From JBFHDX01 sp041584475 (GTDB lineage Bacteria > Pseudomonadota > Alphaproteobacteria > UBA8366 > JADFVY01): a stretch of 64,000 nucleotides of DNA. The translations under genes were made by a program, and so were the position numbers. Shown here in pieces: positions 25,510 to 33,115 of this stretch. The stretch covers positions 1 to 64,000 of the forward strand of contig JBFHDX010000006.1 in the NCBI GenBank assembly GCA_041584475.1, written 5' to 3'. Numbering within the stretch: position 1 is the first letter of the stretch; each line of letters starts with the position of its first letter. The notes beneath the pieces are model-generated. The model had not been told where the DNA came from, ran no database searches, and worked only from the letters and a program-made list of their open reading frames with translations.

Positions 25510-26439
25510 ATGGCAACGTTCCTCTTCACGCATCCCGCCTGCCTCGAGCACGATCCCGGCGCCTGGCACCCGGAGAGTCCGGCCCGGCTTGCGGCCGTCC
25601 TTGAAGCACTGAAGGGCAAGGAATTCAGTGATCTGGTGCGGCTCGAAGCGCCACGCGCGAGTATCGATCAGATTTCGCGGGTTCACAAGCGGGACTATGT
25701 CGAGGCGTTGCTGGCCGCGGTGCCGCAGTCGGGCCGGGTGCGGCTCGATCCGGACACCGCCATGTCGCCGGGATCGGGAGAGGCGGCGCTGCGCGCCACC
25801 GGGGCCGCGTGTGCGGCCGTCGACGCCGTGATGGCAGGCGAGGCCGACAACGCGTTCTGTGCCGTCCGGCCACCCGGGCACCACGCCGAGCCGGCCCACG
25901 CGATGGGCTTCTGCCTGTTCAACAGCGTCGCCGTCGGTGCGGCGCAGGCGCGGGCGGTACACGGGCTGGAGCGTATCGCCGTCGTCGATTTCGACGTCCA
26001 TCACGGCAACGGCACGCAGAGCATGTTCTGGAACGATGCGAACATGTTCTACGGCTCGACGCACCAGTCCCCCCACTATCCGGGCACCGGCAGCGCCTCC
26101 GACCGCGGCGTGGCCGGCAACATCGTCAACGTGCCGCTGGCGCCTTATACCGGCAGCGTCGAATTCCGGCGCGCCATGGAGCGCGTGATCCTGCCGGCGG
26201 TAACCGAGTTCGCACCCGATTTCCTGCTGATTTCGGCCGGCTTCGACGCCCACGCCGCGGACCCGCTGGCGGCGCTGCAGTTCACCGAGGAGGATTTCTC
26301 GTGGGCGACGCGCCAGCTCATGCGCGTCGCGGAGGAGCATTGCGAGGGGCGCGTCGTCTCGACGCTCGAGGGCGGTTACGACATGGCGGCGCTCGGCCGC
26401 TCCGCGGCCGCGCACGTGCGGGCGCTGATGGGCGGGTGA
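25510..26439 (+). CDS. histone deacetylase-like / acetylpolyamine amidohydrolase family protein
   Basis: A 309-residue zinc hydrolase of the HDAC superfamily that removes acetyl groups from amines; bacterial members act on acetylated polyamines or other small molecules. The catalytic His pair is in VRPPGHHAEPAH. The zinc ligands are in VVDFDVHHGNG and ISAGFDAHAADP, and LEGGYD closes the site. In many alphaproteobacteria this gene directly precedes xseB-ispA-dxs. Here it is separated from xseB by about 3.4 kb of apparently inserted DNA. Confidence 0.92.
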   Translation: MATFLFTHPACLEHDPGAWHPESPARLAAVLEALKGKEFSDLVRLEAPRASIDQISRVHKRDYVEALLAAVPQSGRVRLDPDTAMSPGSGEAALRATGAACAAVDAVMAGEADNAFCAVRPPGHHAEPAHAMGFCLFNSVAVGAAQARAVHGLERIAVVDFDVHHGNGTQSMFWNDANMFYGSTHQSPHYPGTGSASDRGVAGNIVNVPLAPYTGSVEFRRAMERVILPAVTEFAPDFLLISAGFDAHAADPLAALQFTEEDFSWATRQLMRVAEEHCEGRVVSTLEGGYDMAALGRSAAAHVRALMGG

Positions 26440-26653
26440 CGCGGCGGCGAGACAAGCGGGGCGAGCGGCGTCTGGCCGGACGAAGCCGGACGGTGACTTT
26501 CGGGGGCAGACTTAGCGAGCGAGTGGCCGAGGGGCGATCACGGAGACGAGGACCCGTCCCTCCGCCTCCCGTCCGCTTTACATCCGATCACCGTCATCGC
26601 ACGCCAATCATGCCACGACCGGGAATGAGCCGAAGCCGTCATTCGGCGAAGAA

Positions 26654-28405
26654 CTATTGCAGCCCGGCCTTGCGCATGCCTTCGAGGAATTTAGCCATCG
26701 GGCCGGCCGTATACGGGATGCAACGCTCGAACCAGGCAATTGATATGTTGGGCTGCAGTTCCTTCAATCGCGCCAGAGCCGCGCGGGCCTCTTCGATTTG
26801 GCCTGCCTGTGCCAGACTGGCGACATATGTTCGATGACCTCCGGTCCATCCATTTCGGAGTTGCACGGCCTTGCGGCCAAAGCCGACCGCTTCCGTGTAG
26901 CGCCCGGCGAGGTAATGAGCGACAGCCAGGCCCGCATTGAAGATGACATTCTGCGGATCGTGCGGACTCATGCGGATCGCCCGCTCGCAATGAGCGATCG
27001 CCTGATCCGATCGACCGTCATGCGACAAGGCGAAACCGAGATAGCCGTGGGCAGCGGCGAAATTCGGGTTGAGATCGAGCGCGTGCAGGAATTCTTCCGC
27101 GGCGGTTTCGGTGCGTCGCTCAAAGAAAGCCACGTACCCGAGCGCGAGATGCGCCCATGGGTCACTCTCGTCGAGTTCCGTCGCCCGGATCGCGAGAGCC
27201 GACGCCTCTGTCAAATTCGCCTGCAGCGCCCTGGAACTCCAACCCATATGACTAGACAGCAACAACATGAAGGCCAGCATGCTGTGCGCCGTAGCATAGT
27301 CGGGGTAGCGCTCGACCGTCCGCTCGAGGATCGAGATGGCGGCCTCGCCTTCGGTCTTAGTCAGTCGCCAAAATAGCGAGTTCGCTTGCATCACCATGTC
27401 CCAAGCGCCGATGTCTCCCGGCGAGCGGCAGGCCGAGCGAAGGCCCTCAGCCTCCAAGAGCTTCGGCTCGATGGCGGCGACGACCTTGGTGGTGATCTCG
27501 TCCTGCAGAGCGAAAATATCGGCTAGATCGCCGTCATAGCGGTCGGCCCAGATGTGATTGCCGGTCGAGGCGTCGATCAACTGTGTGGTGATTCGAACCT
27601 TGTTCGTGGCCTTGCGGACGCTGCCCTCAACGATGTATCGAACGCCGAGCTCTCGTGCCACGCGCATCACGTCCACCGCCCCGCCCTTGTAAGTGAAGGT
27701 CGAGTTGCGGGCTATCACGAAAAGCCAGTGTACCTTGGAAAGCGCCGTGATGATGTCCTCGGAAATGCCGTCGGAAAAGTATTCCTGCTCCGGATCGCCG
27801 GACATGTTGGTGAACGGGAGAACGGCGATCGACGGCTTGTCGGGCAGCGACATGGCTTTCCGTCCGGAGGTGCGGGTCTCGACTTCGCCTTGTTCCCGCT
27901 TGATCCGATACACGCGAACGGGTCGCGCGATGTTTTTGACTTGCTGCTCACCCAAGTCCTCGCACCGGATGTCAAGCCTGGTCCCGATCTGGTCATAAGC
28001 CTGCTGCGACAGGCATATGCCGCCCGGCTCGGCCAGATTCTCCAGGCGCACCGCGATGTTGACGCCGTCGCCATAGATGTCGGATCCCTCGACGAGTATG
28101 TCTCCGACGTTGACGCCCATGCGCAGTCGAATCCGCTGCTCCTCGGGCAGGCCGGGGTCGTTCTGCTCCATAGCCTTTTGAATTTCCACGGTGCACCGGA
28201 TCGCCTCGACGACGCTCGGGAACTCGGCCAGGAGCCCGTCGCCCATGAGCTTCACGATCCGCCCGCCGCGCGCGGTAATCTTCGGTTGCACCAGCATCTT
28301 GCGGAGGGATTTGAGCCGCGCCAGGGTCCCCGCCTCGTCCGCACCCATAAGGCGGCTGTAACCAACAACGTCGGCGGCAAGAATGGCAGAAAGGCGGCGC
28401 GCCAT
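26654..28405 (-). CDS. class III adenylate cyclase fused to TolB-like and TPR domains
   Basis: A 583-residue signalling protein. Residues 1-175 form a class III cyclase with metal Asp12 and Asp56, adenine-selecting Lys52 and Asp109, and transition-state Asn116 and Arg120, so it is predicted to be catalytically competent and to make cyclic AMP. Residues about 190-320 are a TolB-N/FlgO-like domain (PSIAVLPFTNMSGDPEQEYF). The rest is TPR repeats. No membrane segment is seen. Its codons are visibly less GC-biased than those of its neighbours, and its position between the HDAC-like gene and xseB breaks a conserved order, so recent acquisition is likely. Confidence 0.9.
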   Translation of the reverse strand: MARRLSAILAADVVGYSRLMGADEAGTLARLKSLRKMLVQPKITARGGRIVKLMGDGLLAEFPSVVEAIRCTVEIQKAMEQNDPGLPEEQRIRLRMGVNVGDILVEGSDIYGDGVNIAVRLENLAEPGGICLSQQAYDQIGTRLDIRCEDLGEQQVKNIARPVRVYRIKREQGEVETRTSGRKAMSLPDKPSIAVLPFTNMSGDPEQEYFSDGISEDIITALSKVHWLFVIARNSTFTYKGGAVDVMRVARELGVRYIVEGSVRKATNKVRITTQLIDASTGNHIWADRYDGDLADIFALQDEITTKVVAAIEPKLLEAEGLRSACRSPGDIGAWDMVMQANSLFWRLTKTEGEAAISILERTVERYPDYATAHSMLAFMLLLSSHMGWSSRALQANLTEASALAIRATELDESDPWAHLALGYVAFFERRTETAAEEFLHALDLNPNFAAAHGYLGFALSHDGRSDQAIAHCERAIRMSPHDPQNVIFNAGLAVAHYLAGRYTEAVGFGRKAVQLRNGWTGGHRTYVASLAQAGQIEEARAALARLKELQPNISIAWFERCIPYTAGPMAKFLEGMRKAGLQ

Positions 28406-28716
28406 GCGCGGTCTCCTTAGGGAGGGAGATTAGCGGTTCGAGCGGAGCGAGTCTATCCGAGCCGCGATGAAGAGGGATGTCGCGTCTTGGCCATCGAGCG
28501 ACTTTCAGGCGTCCTGACGTCGCGTTCGCTATCCCTTCGATAACCGATATTCCGGCCGTAGCACCCTAACATCCGCGCACTGCGGGGGCCGAGCGCCTTC
28601 GACTTGGCCGGCTCGCGGGACCAGCCTTCGAATGTACGGGCCGCCGCCGGCCGGCCGCCGCCCCGGTGGCAGATGCCCCGGACGCCAGAGAGCTCGCCAG
28701 AACGCCGGGAGGACCG
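28406..28716. other. intergenic stretch holding duplicated xseB upstream DNA
   Basis: No gene is supported here. The right part (from about 28502) is a diverged copy of the sequence upstream of the intact xseB gene. The left part is the promoter side of the cyclase gene, with no clear promoter found. Confidence 0.6.
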
Positions 28717-28803
28717 ATGACCGCCGCGCCGAGTCCGGACGACATCAAGGCCATGAAGTTCGAGAATGCCCTCGCCGAGCTGGAGAAGATCGCCCCGAAC
28801 CTG
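28502..28803 (+). repeat. direct repeat copy 1 (xseB 5' region)
   Basis: About 300 bp that align with 29699-30008 at clearly recognisable but imperfect identity. Shared landmarks are CTTTCAGGC, GTCCTGACGTCGCG, GGCCGCCGCCGGCCGG, GGACGCCAGAGAGCT, CGCCGGGAGGACCGATGACC and GACATCAAGGCCATGAA. The alignment fades just after codon 29 of the xseB copy. Confidence 0.85.
28717..28803 (+). pseudogene. xseB: truncated xseB fragment
   Basis: The first 29 codons of an exonuclease VII small subunit gene, identical at 24 of 29 residues to the intact gene at 29922 and with the same ribosome site. After PNL the homology is lost and the frame runs on through unrelated sequence to a stop at 28926, just past the cupin ATG. 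The helical body needed for XseA binding is missing, so it is not functional as XseB. Confidence 0.85.
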
Positions 28804-28922
28804 TCACGGGCAGGGTCGAGCACTTCGCTCGCTGCAATTGATTCAGGCGCGGCAGGCGGCATATATTGGCGCGCTCCCGAACGCGTCGCTTTCACCCTCG
28901 GGATGCACCGGAGTATCGACCA

Positions 28923-29402
28923 ATGAAAAGCGTGTTCTCGACCGTGCTGAGTAGCGCAGTCGTCGTTTTCGCGCTGCTCTACGCTCACCCTGCCATTGCC
29001 GCAGACGATCACAAGGTTTTGACGCCAGATGACGTGAAGTGGGGGCCGGCGCCGGCTTCCATTCCAAAGGGTGCGGAGGCGGCAGTCATCTATGGCGACC
29101 CGTCCAAGGAAGGACAGTTTGCCATGCGCCTCAAGCTGCCGACGGGCTTTCATATTCCGCCGCACACGCATCCGAAGCCCGAGATCGTCACGGTTCTCTC
29201 AGGCGTCTTGCTTTTGGGCGAAGGTGCGGCCGCGGATCAAGGCAAAACCAAAGCCTTACCGGCGGGTAGCTTCTTTGCGATGTCTCCCGGGATGCAGCAC
29301 TACGTCTACACCGACCAGGAGACGGTGCTGCAGCTCAACAGCGTCGGGCCCTGGGCTCTCACCTACGTGAACGCACAAGACGATCCCCGAAAGATCCAGT
29401 AA
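28923..29402 (+). CDS. secreted cupin-domain protein
   Basis: A 159-residue protein with a signal peptide (MKSVFSTVLSSAVVVFALL, cleavage near AIAA at about residue 26) and one cupin barrel. The first cupin motif is HIPPHTHPKPEIVTVLSG, with two His and a Glu as metal ligands. The second is SPGMQHYVYT. The periplasmic role is unknown; related proteins are simply called cupin-domain proteins. It lies between the two direct repeats, so it probably arrived with the duplication. A hairpin with a short T-run follows at 29418-29446. Confidence 0.82.
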   Translation: MKSVFSTVLSSAVVVFALLYAHPAIAADDHKVLTPDDVKWGPAPASIPKGAEAAVIYGDPSKEGQFAMRLKLPTGFHIPPHTHPKPEIVTVLSGVLLLGEGAAADQGKTKALPAGSFFAMSPGMQHYVYTDQETVLQLNSVGPWALTYVNAQDDPRKIQ

Positions 29403-29921
29403 CTTGGAACGACTGCGAAGGGGCGAGCTACCATGCCGCCCCTTTTGCAGAATTAGACGGATGCGCGCTCGTTGAACTGCCCGAAACCGCAAGCGCGGGG
29501 CCAAGTCTGCGGGAGTCTCCGGCAAGCTTGGGCGATTTGAACTGTACGCTGCGAAGAATTCAATCTGACTCACTGTCCAAACAATGACCGGACCTCTGGA
29601 CTCGGGTTGACGGAGGTTTGCAGCGGCCGCCGATCTTGCCTTCCGATTCGGCCTGTTTCGGGAAAGCCGCGGAGTAACGCCCGAATGACCACAACTGGCT
29701 TTCAGGCGACGTTCCGGCGTCCTGACGTCGCGCTCGCTATCCCTCCGATTACCGACATCCCGGCGGCTGCGGCTTCGTCGCCCGCTCCGAGCCTGCCGAG
29801 CGCCTTGGACTTGGCCGGCTTGCAGGATTAGACTTTAGCTTGTAGGGGCCGCCGCCGGCCGGCTGCCGCGTTGGCAGACGTCCCGGACGCCAGAGAGCTT
29901 GCCAGAACGCCGGGAGGACCG
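29403..29921. other. intergenic stretch without a gene
   Basis: Holds the cupin terminator (29418-29446), about 250 bases in which nothing is recognised, and, from 29699, the second direct repeat carrying the xseB leader and ribosome site. Short open frames here have no ribosome site or family resemblance. Confidence 0.6.
29418..29446 (+). terminator. Rho-independent-like terminator of the cupin gene
   Basis: AAGGGGCG and CGCCCCTT pair in an 8-bp stem with an 11-base loop, and the final T-run (TTTT) overlaps the stem end. It starts 16 bases after the cupin stop codon. Confidence 0.55.
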
Positions 29922-30008
29922 ATGACCGACGCGCCGATCCCAGACGACATCAAGGCCATGAAATTCGAGGATGCCCTCGCCGAGCTGGAGAAGATCGTCC
30001 AGAACCTG
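29699..30008 (+). repeat. direct repeat copy 2 (native xseB 5' region)
   Basis: Counterpart of 28502-28803. It holds about 11 extra bases near its left end and continues without break into the intact xseB gene, so it is taken as the native or complete copy. Confidence 0.85.
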
Positions 30009-30170
30009 GAGAAGGGGCAGATCAAGCTCGACGAGGCGATCGACGCCTACGAACGGGGCGCGGCCCTGAAGCGCCACTGCGAGAGCAAGCTCGCGGAGGC
30101 GCAGGCCCGGATCGAGAAGATCACGCGCAGCGCCGGCGGCATGGCCACGGAACCGGCCGACCTCGACTAG
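29922..30170 (+). CDS. xseB: exodeoxyribonuclease VII small subunit
   Basis: An 82-residue helical protein that binds XseA to form exonuclease VII, which degrades single-stranded DNA from both ends. The family core KFEDALAELEKIVQNLEKG followed by LDEAIDAYERGAALKRHC is complete. ATG at 29922 has an ideal GGGAGG site. The frame is open 17 codons further upstream, but that part is shared leader sequence. ispA starts 9 bp downstream, the usual alphaproteobacterial order. Confidence 0.93.
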   Translation: MTDAPIPDDIKAMKFEDALAELEKIVQNLEKGQIKLDEAIDAYERGAALKRHCESKLAEAQARIEKITRSAGGMATEPADLD

Positions 30171-30179
30171 GACGCCGGG

Positions 30180-31067
30180 ATGGACGAGCTGAAGCAGGCG
30201 CTTGCGCGAGCCGCCGTCGACGTCGAGGCGACGCTGGAGCGCGCGCTCGGGGCGGAGCACCAGCCCGAGGGCCGGCTCGTCGAGGCGATGCGCTATGCCG
30301 CGCTCGGCGGCGGCAAGCGGCTGCGGCCGTTTCTGCTGCTGCAGACCGCGGGCCTGTTCAGCGTTGCCAAAAGGTCGGCGCTGCGGGCTGCCGCCGCGGT
30401 CGAGCTGGTCCACTGCTATTCGCTCGTCCACGACGACCTTCCGGCGATGGATGACGACGATCTCCGGCGCGGCAAGCCGACGGTGCACCGGGCCTTCGAC
30501 GAGGCGACCGCGATCCTGGCCGGCGATGCCCTGCTGACGCTGGCGTTCGGAATCCTGGGCCATATCGACACGCACTCGAACCCGGAGGTCCGCTGCGAGC
30601 TGGTGACCGCGCTCGCCGATGCCGCGGGCGCGCACGGCATGGTCGGCGGCCAGATGATCGATCTGATGGCGGCCGGCGAAGAGCTGGAGATCGGCCAGAT
30701 CACGCGCCTGCAGCGGCTCAAGACCGGGGAGCTGATCGCCTTCGCCTGCGAGGCCGGGGCGATCCTCGGCCGCGCCGCGGAGCAGACGCGCGAGGCCCTG
30801 CGCGGATACGCCCACGATTTGGGCCTCGCTTTCCAGATCGTCGACGATCTGCTCGACGTCGAGGGGACCGAGGCGGAGACCGGCAAGGCGGTCGGCAAGG
30901 ACGCCATGCAGGGCAAGGCGACGTTCGTCTCGATCCTCGGCCCCAAGCGCGCCCGCGAACAGGCCAAAATATTGTCCGAGCAGGCCATTACGCACCTTGC
31001 AATCTTCGACGAAAAGGCCAAACTGCTGCGCGACGTCGCCCGCTTCGTCGTCGAGCGGCGCGCGTGA
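30180..31067 (+). CDS. ispA: farnesyl/geranyl diphosphate synthase
   Basis: Trans-prenyltransferase that condenses isopentenyl diphosphate with allylic diphosphates, giving C15 (possibly C20) chains for quinones, undecaprenol and hopanoids. The 295-residue protein shows GGGKRLRP (43-50), the first aspartate-rich motif DDLPAMDDDDLRRG (85-98) and the second motif FQIVDDLLDVEG (about 218-229). The residue two before the first motif is His-preceded Val (SLVHDD), so chain length cannot be fixed by eye. Between xseB and dxs in one operon. Confidence 0.92.
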   Translation: MDELKQALARAAVDVEATLERALGAEHQPEGRLVEAMRYAALGGGKRLRPFLLLQTAGLFSVAKRSALRAAAAVELVHCYSLVHDDLPAMDDDDLRRGKPTVHRAFDEATAILAGDALLTLAFGILGHIDTHSNPEVRCELVTALADAAGAHGMVGGQMIDLMAAGEELEIGQITRLQRLKTGELIAFACEAGAILGRAAEQTREALRGYAHDLGLAFQIVDDLLDVEGTEAETGKAVGKDAMQGKATFVSILGPKRAREQAKILSEQAITHLAIFDEKAKLLRDVARFVVERRA

Positions 31068-31110
31068 CGGGCGTGCAGCCGGCAGCGCCACAGCATCGCG
31101 GGGAGGAGAT

Positions 31111-33048
31111 TTGACCGACCAACCAGCAGAACCGGCCTCGAGGACGCCGCTGCTCGATACGATCCGGACGCCGATCGATCTCCGGCAGCTGGCGGAGCGC
31201 GACCTGAAGCAAGTCGCCGACGAGCTGCGCGCCGAGACGATCGACGCCGTCTCGGTGACCGGCGGCCATCTCGGCGCCGGGCTCGGCGTCGTCGAGCTCA
31301 CGGTGGCGCTGCACTACGTCTTCGACACGCCGCGCGACATCCTGATCTGGGACGTCGGACACCAGTGCTATCCGCACAAGATCATCACCGGTCGACGCGA
31401 CCGCATCCGCACGCTGCGGCAGGGCGGCGGGCTCTCCGGCTTCACGCGCCGCTCGGAAAGCGAATACGACCCGTTCGGAGCCGCGCACAGTTCGACCTCG
31501 ATCTCCGCGGCGCTGGGATTCGCCGTGGCGCGCGATCTCAAGGGCGAGAATCGCAACGTCATCGCGGTGATCGGCGACGGCGCGATGAGCGCCGGCATGG
31601 CGTACGAGGCGATGAACAATGCCGGCTCCATGGACAGCCGCCTCATCGTCATCCTCAACGACAACGACATGTCGATCGCGCCGCCGGTCGGGGCGATGAG
31701 CGCGTATCTCTCGCGGCTGATCTCGTCCAAGTCGTACGTGTCGCTGCGGCATCTCGCGAAGTCGCTCGCGCACCGCTTCCCGCGCAGCCTGGAAACCGCC
31801 GCCAAGCGCGCCGAGGAATACGCCCGCGGCATGATGACCGGCGGCACGATGTTCGAGGAACTCGGCTTCTACTATGTGGGACCGATCGATGGCCATAATC
31901 TCGGCCATCTCCTGCCGGTGCTCCGCAACGTCCGCGATGCGCGCGAGGACGGGCCGATCCTGGTCCATGTCGTGACGCAGAAGGGCAAGGGCTATCAGCC
32001 CGCCGAGCAATCCGCCGACAAGTATCACGGCGTCTCGCGGTTCGACGTCGTCACCGGCGCCCAGCTCAAGGGCAAGTCCAACGCCCCGTCCTACACGCGG
32101 GTCTTCGCCGACAGCCTGATCCGCGAGGCCGAGCGCGACGAGAACATCGTCGCCATCACCGCGGCGATGCCGTCGGGAACCGGGCTCAACCTGTTCGCAG
32201 AGCGGTTTCCCGACCGCGCCTTCGACGTCGGCATCGCCGAACAGCACGCCGTCACCTTTGCCGCCGGCCTCGCGGCGCAGGGATACAAGCCGTTCGTCGC
32301 GATCTATTCGACGTTCCTGCAGCGCGCCTACGACCAGGTCGTGCACGACGTCGCGATCCAGAGCCTGCCGGTCCGCTTCGCCATCGATCGCGCAGGCCTC
32401 GTCGGCGCCGACGGCGCGACCCACGCCGGCGCGTTCGACATCGCCTATCTGTGCTGCCTGCCCGGTTTCGTCGTCATGGCCGCCGCCGACGAGGCCGAAC
32501 TCGCCCGCATGGTCGCGACCGCCGCCGCCATCGACGACCGCCCGTCGGCGGTGCGCTATCCGCGCGGCGAAGGCGTCGGCGTCGAACTGCCGTCACGTCC
32601 CGCGCCGCTGGAGATCGGCCGCGGCCGCATTCTGCGCGAAGGCAATACGGTCGCAGTCCTCAGCTTCGGCGCTCATCTCGGCGAGGCGATGCGGGCAGCC
32701 GACGAGCTCGCCGCGCGGGGCCTGTCCGCGACCGTCGCCGACGCCCGGTTCGCCAAGCCGCTCGACGAGGAGCTCGTGCGCCGGCTGGCGACCGAGCACG
32801 ACGTGCTGATCACGCTCGAAGAGGGGGCCACCGGCGGCTTCTCGTCGCAGGTGCTGCACTGCCTCGCGAGCGGCGACCTGCTGGACGGCGTCAAGGTCCG
32901 GCCGATGACGCTCCCGGACCGCTTCATCGACCACGACAAGCCCGAGCGGCAATACGAGGAGGCCGGGCTCGACGCGTCGCATATCGTGGAAACCGCGCTC
33001 TCGGCGCTCGGCTACGAGGGAACGGCGGCGCGGCCGCGGCGCGCCTGA
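31111..33048 (+). CDS. dxs: 1-deoxy-D-xylulose-5-phosphate synthase
   Basis: First enzyme of the MEP isoprenoid pathway; joins pyruvate and glyceraldehyde 3-phosphate using thiamine diphosphate. The 645-residue protein shows the WDVGHQCYPHKIITGR segment, the ThDP/Mg motif GDGAMSAGMAYEAMNNAG, the catalytic-Glu segment VGIAEQHAVTFAAGLA and a transketolase C-terminal domain. TTG at 31111 is chosen because GGGGAGGAG stands a few bases before it and no ATG fits; the frame upstream overlaps ispA. It provides precursors used by the adjacent IspA. Confidence 0.94.
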   Translation: MTDQPAEPASRTPLLDTIRTPIDLRQLAERDLKQVADELRAETIDAVSVTGGHLGAGLGVVELTVALHYVFDTPRDILIWDVGHQCYPHKIITGRRDRIRTLRQGGGLSGFTRRSESEYDPFGAAHSSTSISAALGFAVARDLKGENRNVIAVIGDGAMSAGMAYEAMNNAGSMDSRLIVILNDNDMSIAPPVGAMSAYLSRLISSKSYVSLRHLAKSLAHRFPRSLETAAKRAEEYARGMMTGGTMFEELGFYYVGPIDGHNLGHLLPVLRNVRDAREDGPILVHVVTQKGKGYQPAEQSADKYHGVSRFDVVTGAQLKGKSNAPSYTRVFADSLIREAERDENIVAITAAMPSGTGLNLFAERFPDRAFDVGIAEQHAVTFAAGLAAQGYKPFVAIYSTFLQRAYDQVVHDVAIQSLPVRFAIDRAGLVGADGATHAGAFDIAYLCCLPGFVVMAAADEAELARMVATAAAIDDRPSAVRYPRGEGVGVELPSRPAPLEIGRGRILREGNTVAVLSFGAHLGEAMRAADELAARGLSATVADARFAKPLDEELVRRLATEHDVLITLEEGATGGFSSQVLHCLASGDLLDGVKVRPMTLPDRFIDHDKPERQYEEAGLDASHIVETALSALGYEGTAARPRRA

Positions 33049-33115
33049 CGGTCACACCGCGATCGGCCGGGGGCGATCGACCGCCGGCGCCGATTTCACG
33101 CAAGCGGATGGTGCT

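Noticed and set aside
22596..25604. Open frame of about 1000 codons on the plus strand opposite the RND genes
   Set aside because: Shadow of the GC-rich codon bias; the product is a low-complexity run of Arg, Asp, His and Gln with no domain, and the opposite strand encodes clear RND proteins.
26505..26575. tRNA-Ser/Leu-like stretch (GTGGCCGAGGGG)
   Set aside because: Only the D-arm resembles a tRNA; there is no GGTTCGAATC T-arm, no anticodon stem and no acceptor pairing.
28666..28926. An 86-codon frame over the xseB fragment as a functional gene
   Set aside because: Only 29 codons match XseB; the rest is unrelated and runs into the cupin start, so it is listed as a pseudogene.
29607..29831. 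A 74-codon frame in the gap before xseB
   Set aside because: No ribosome site, no family resemblance, and it runs into the duplicated leader sequence.
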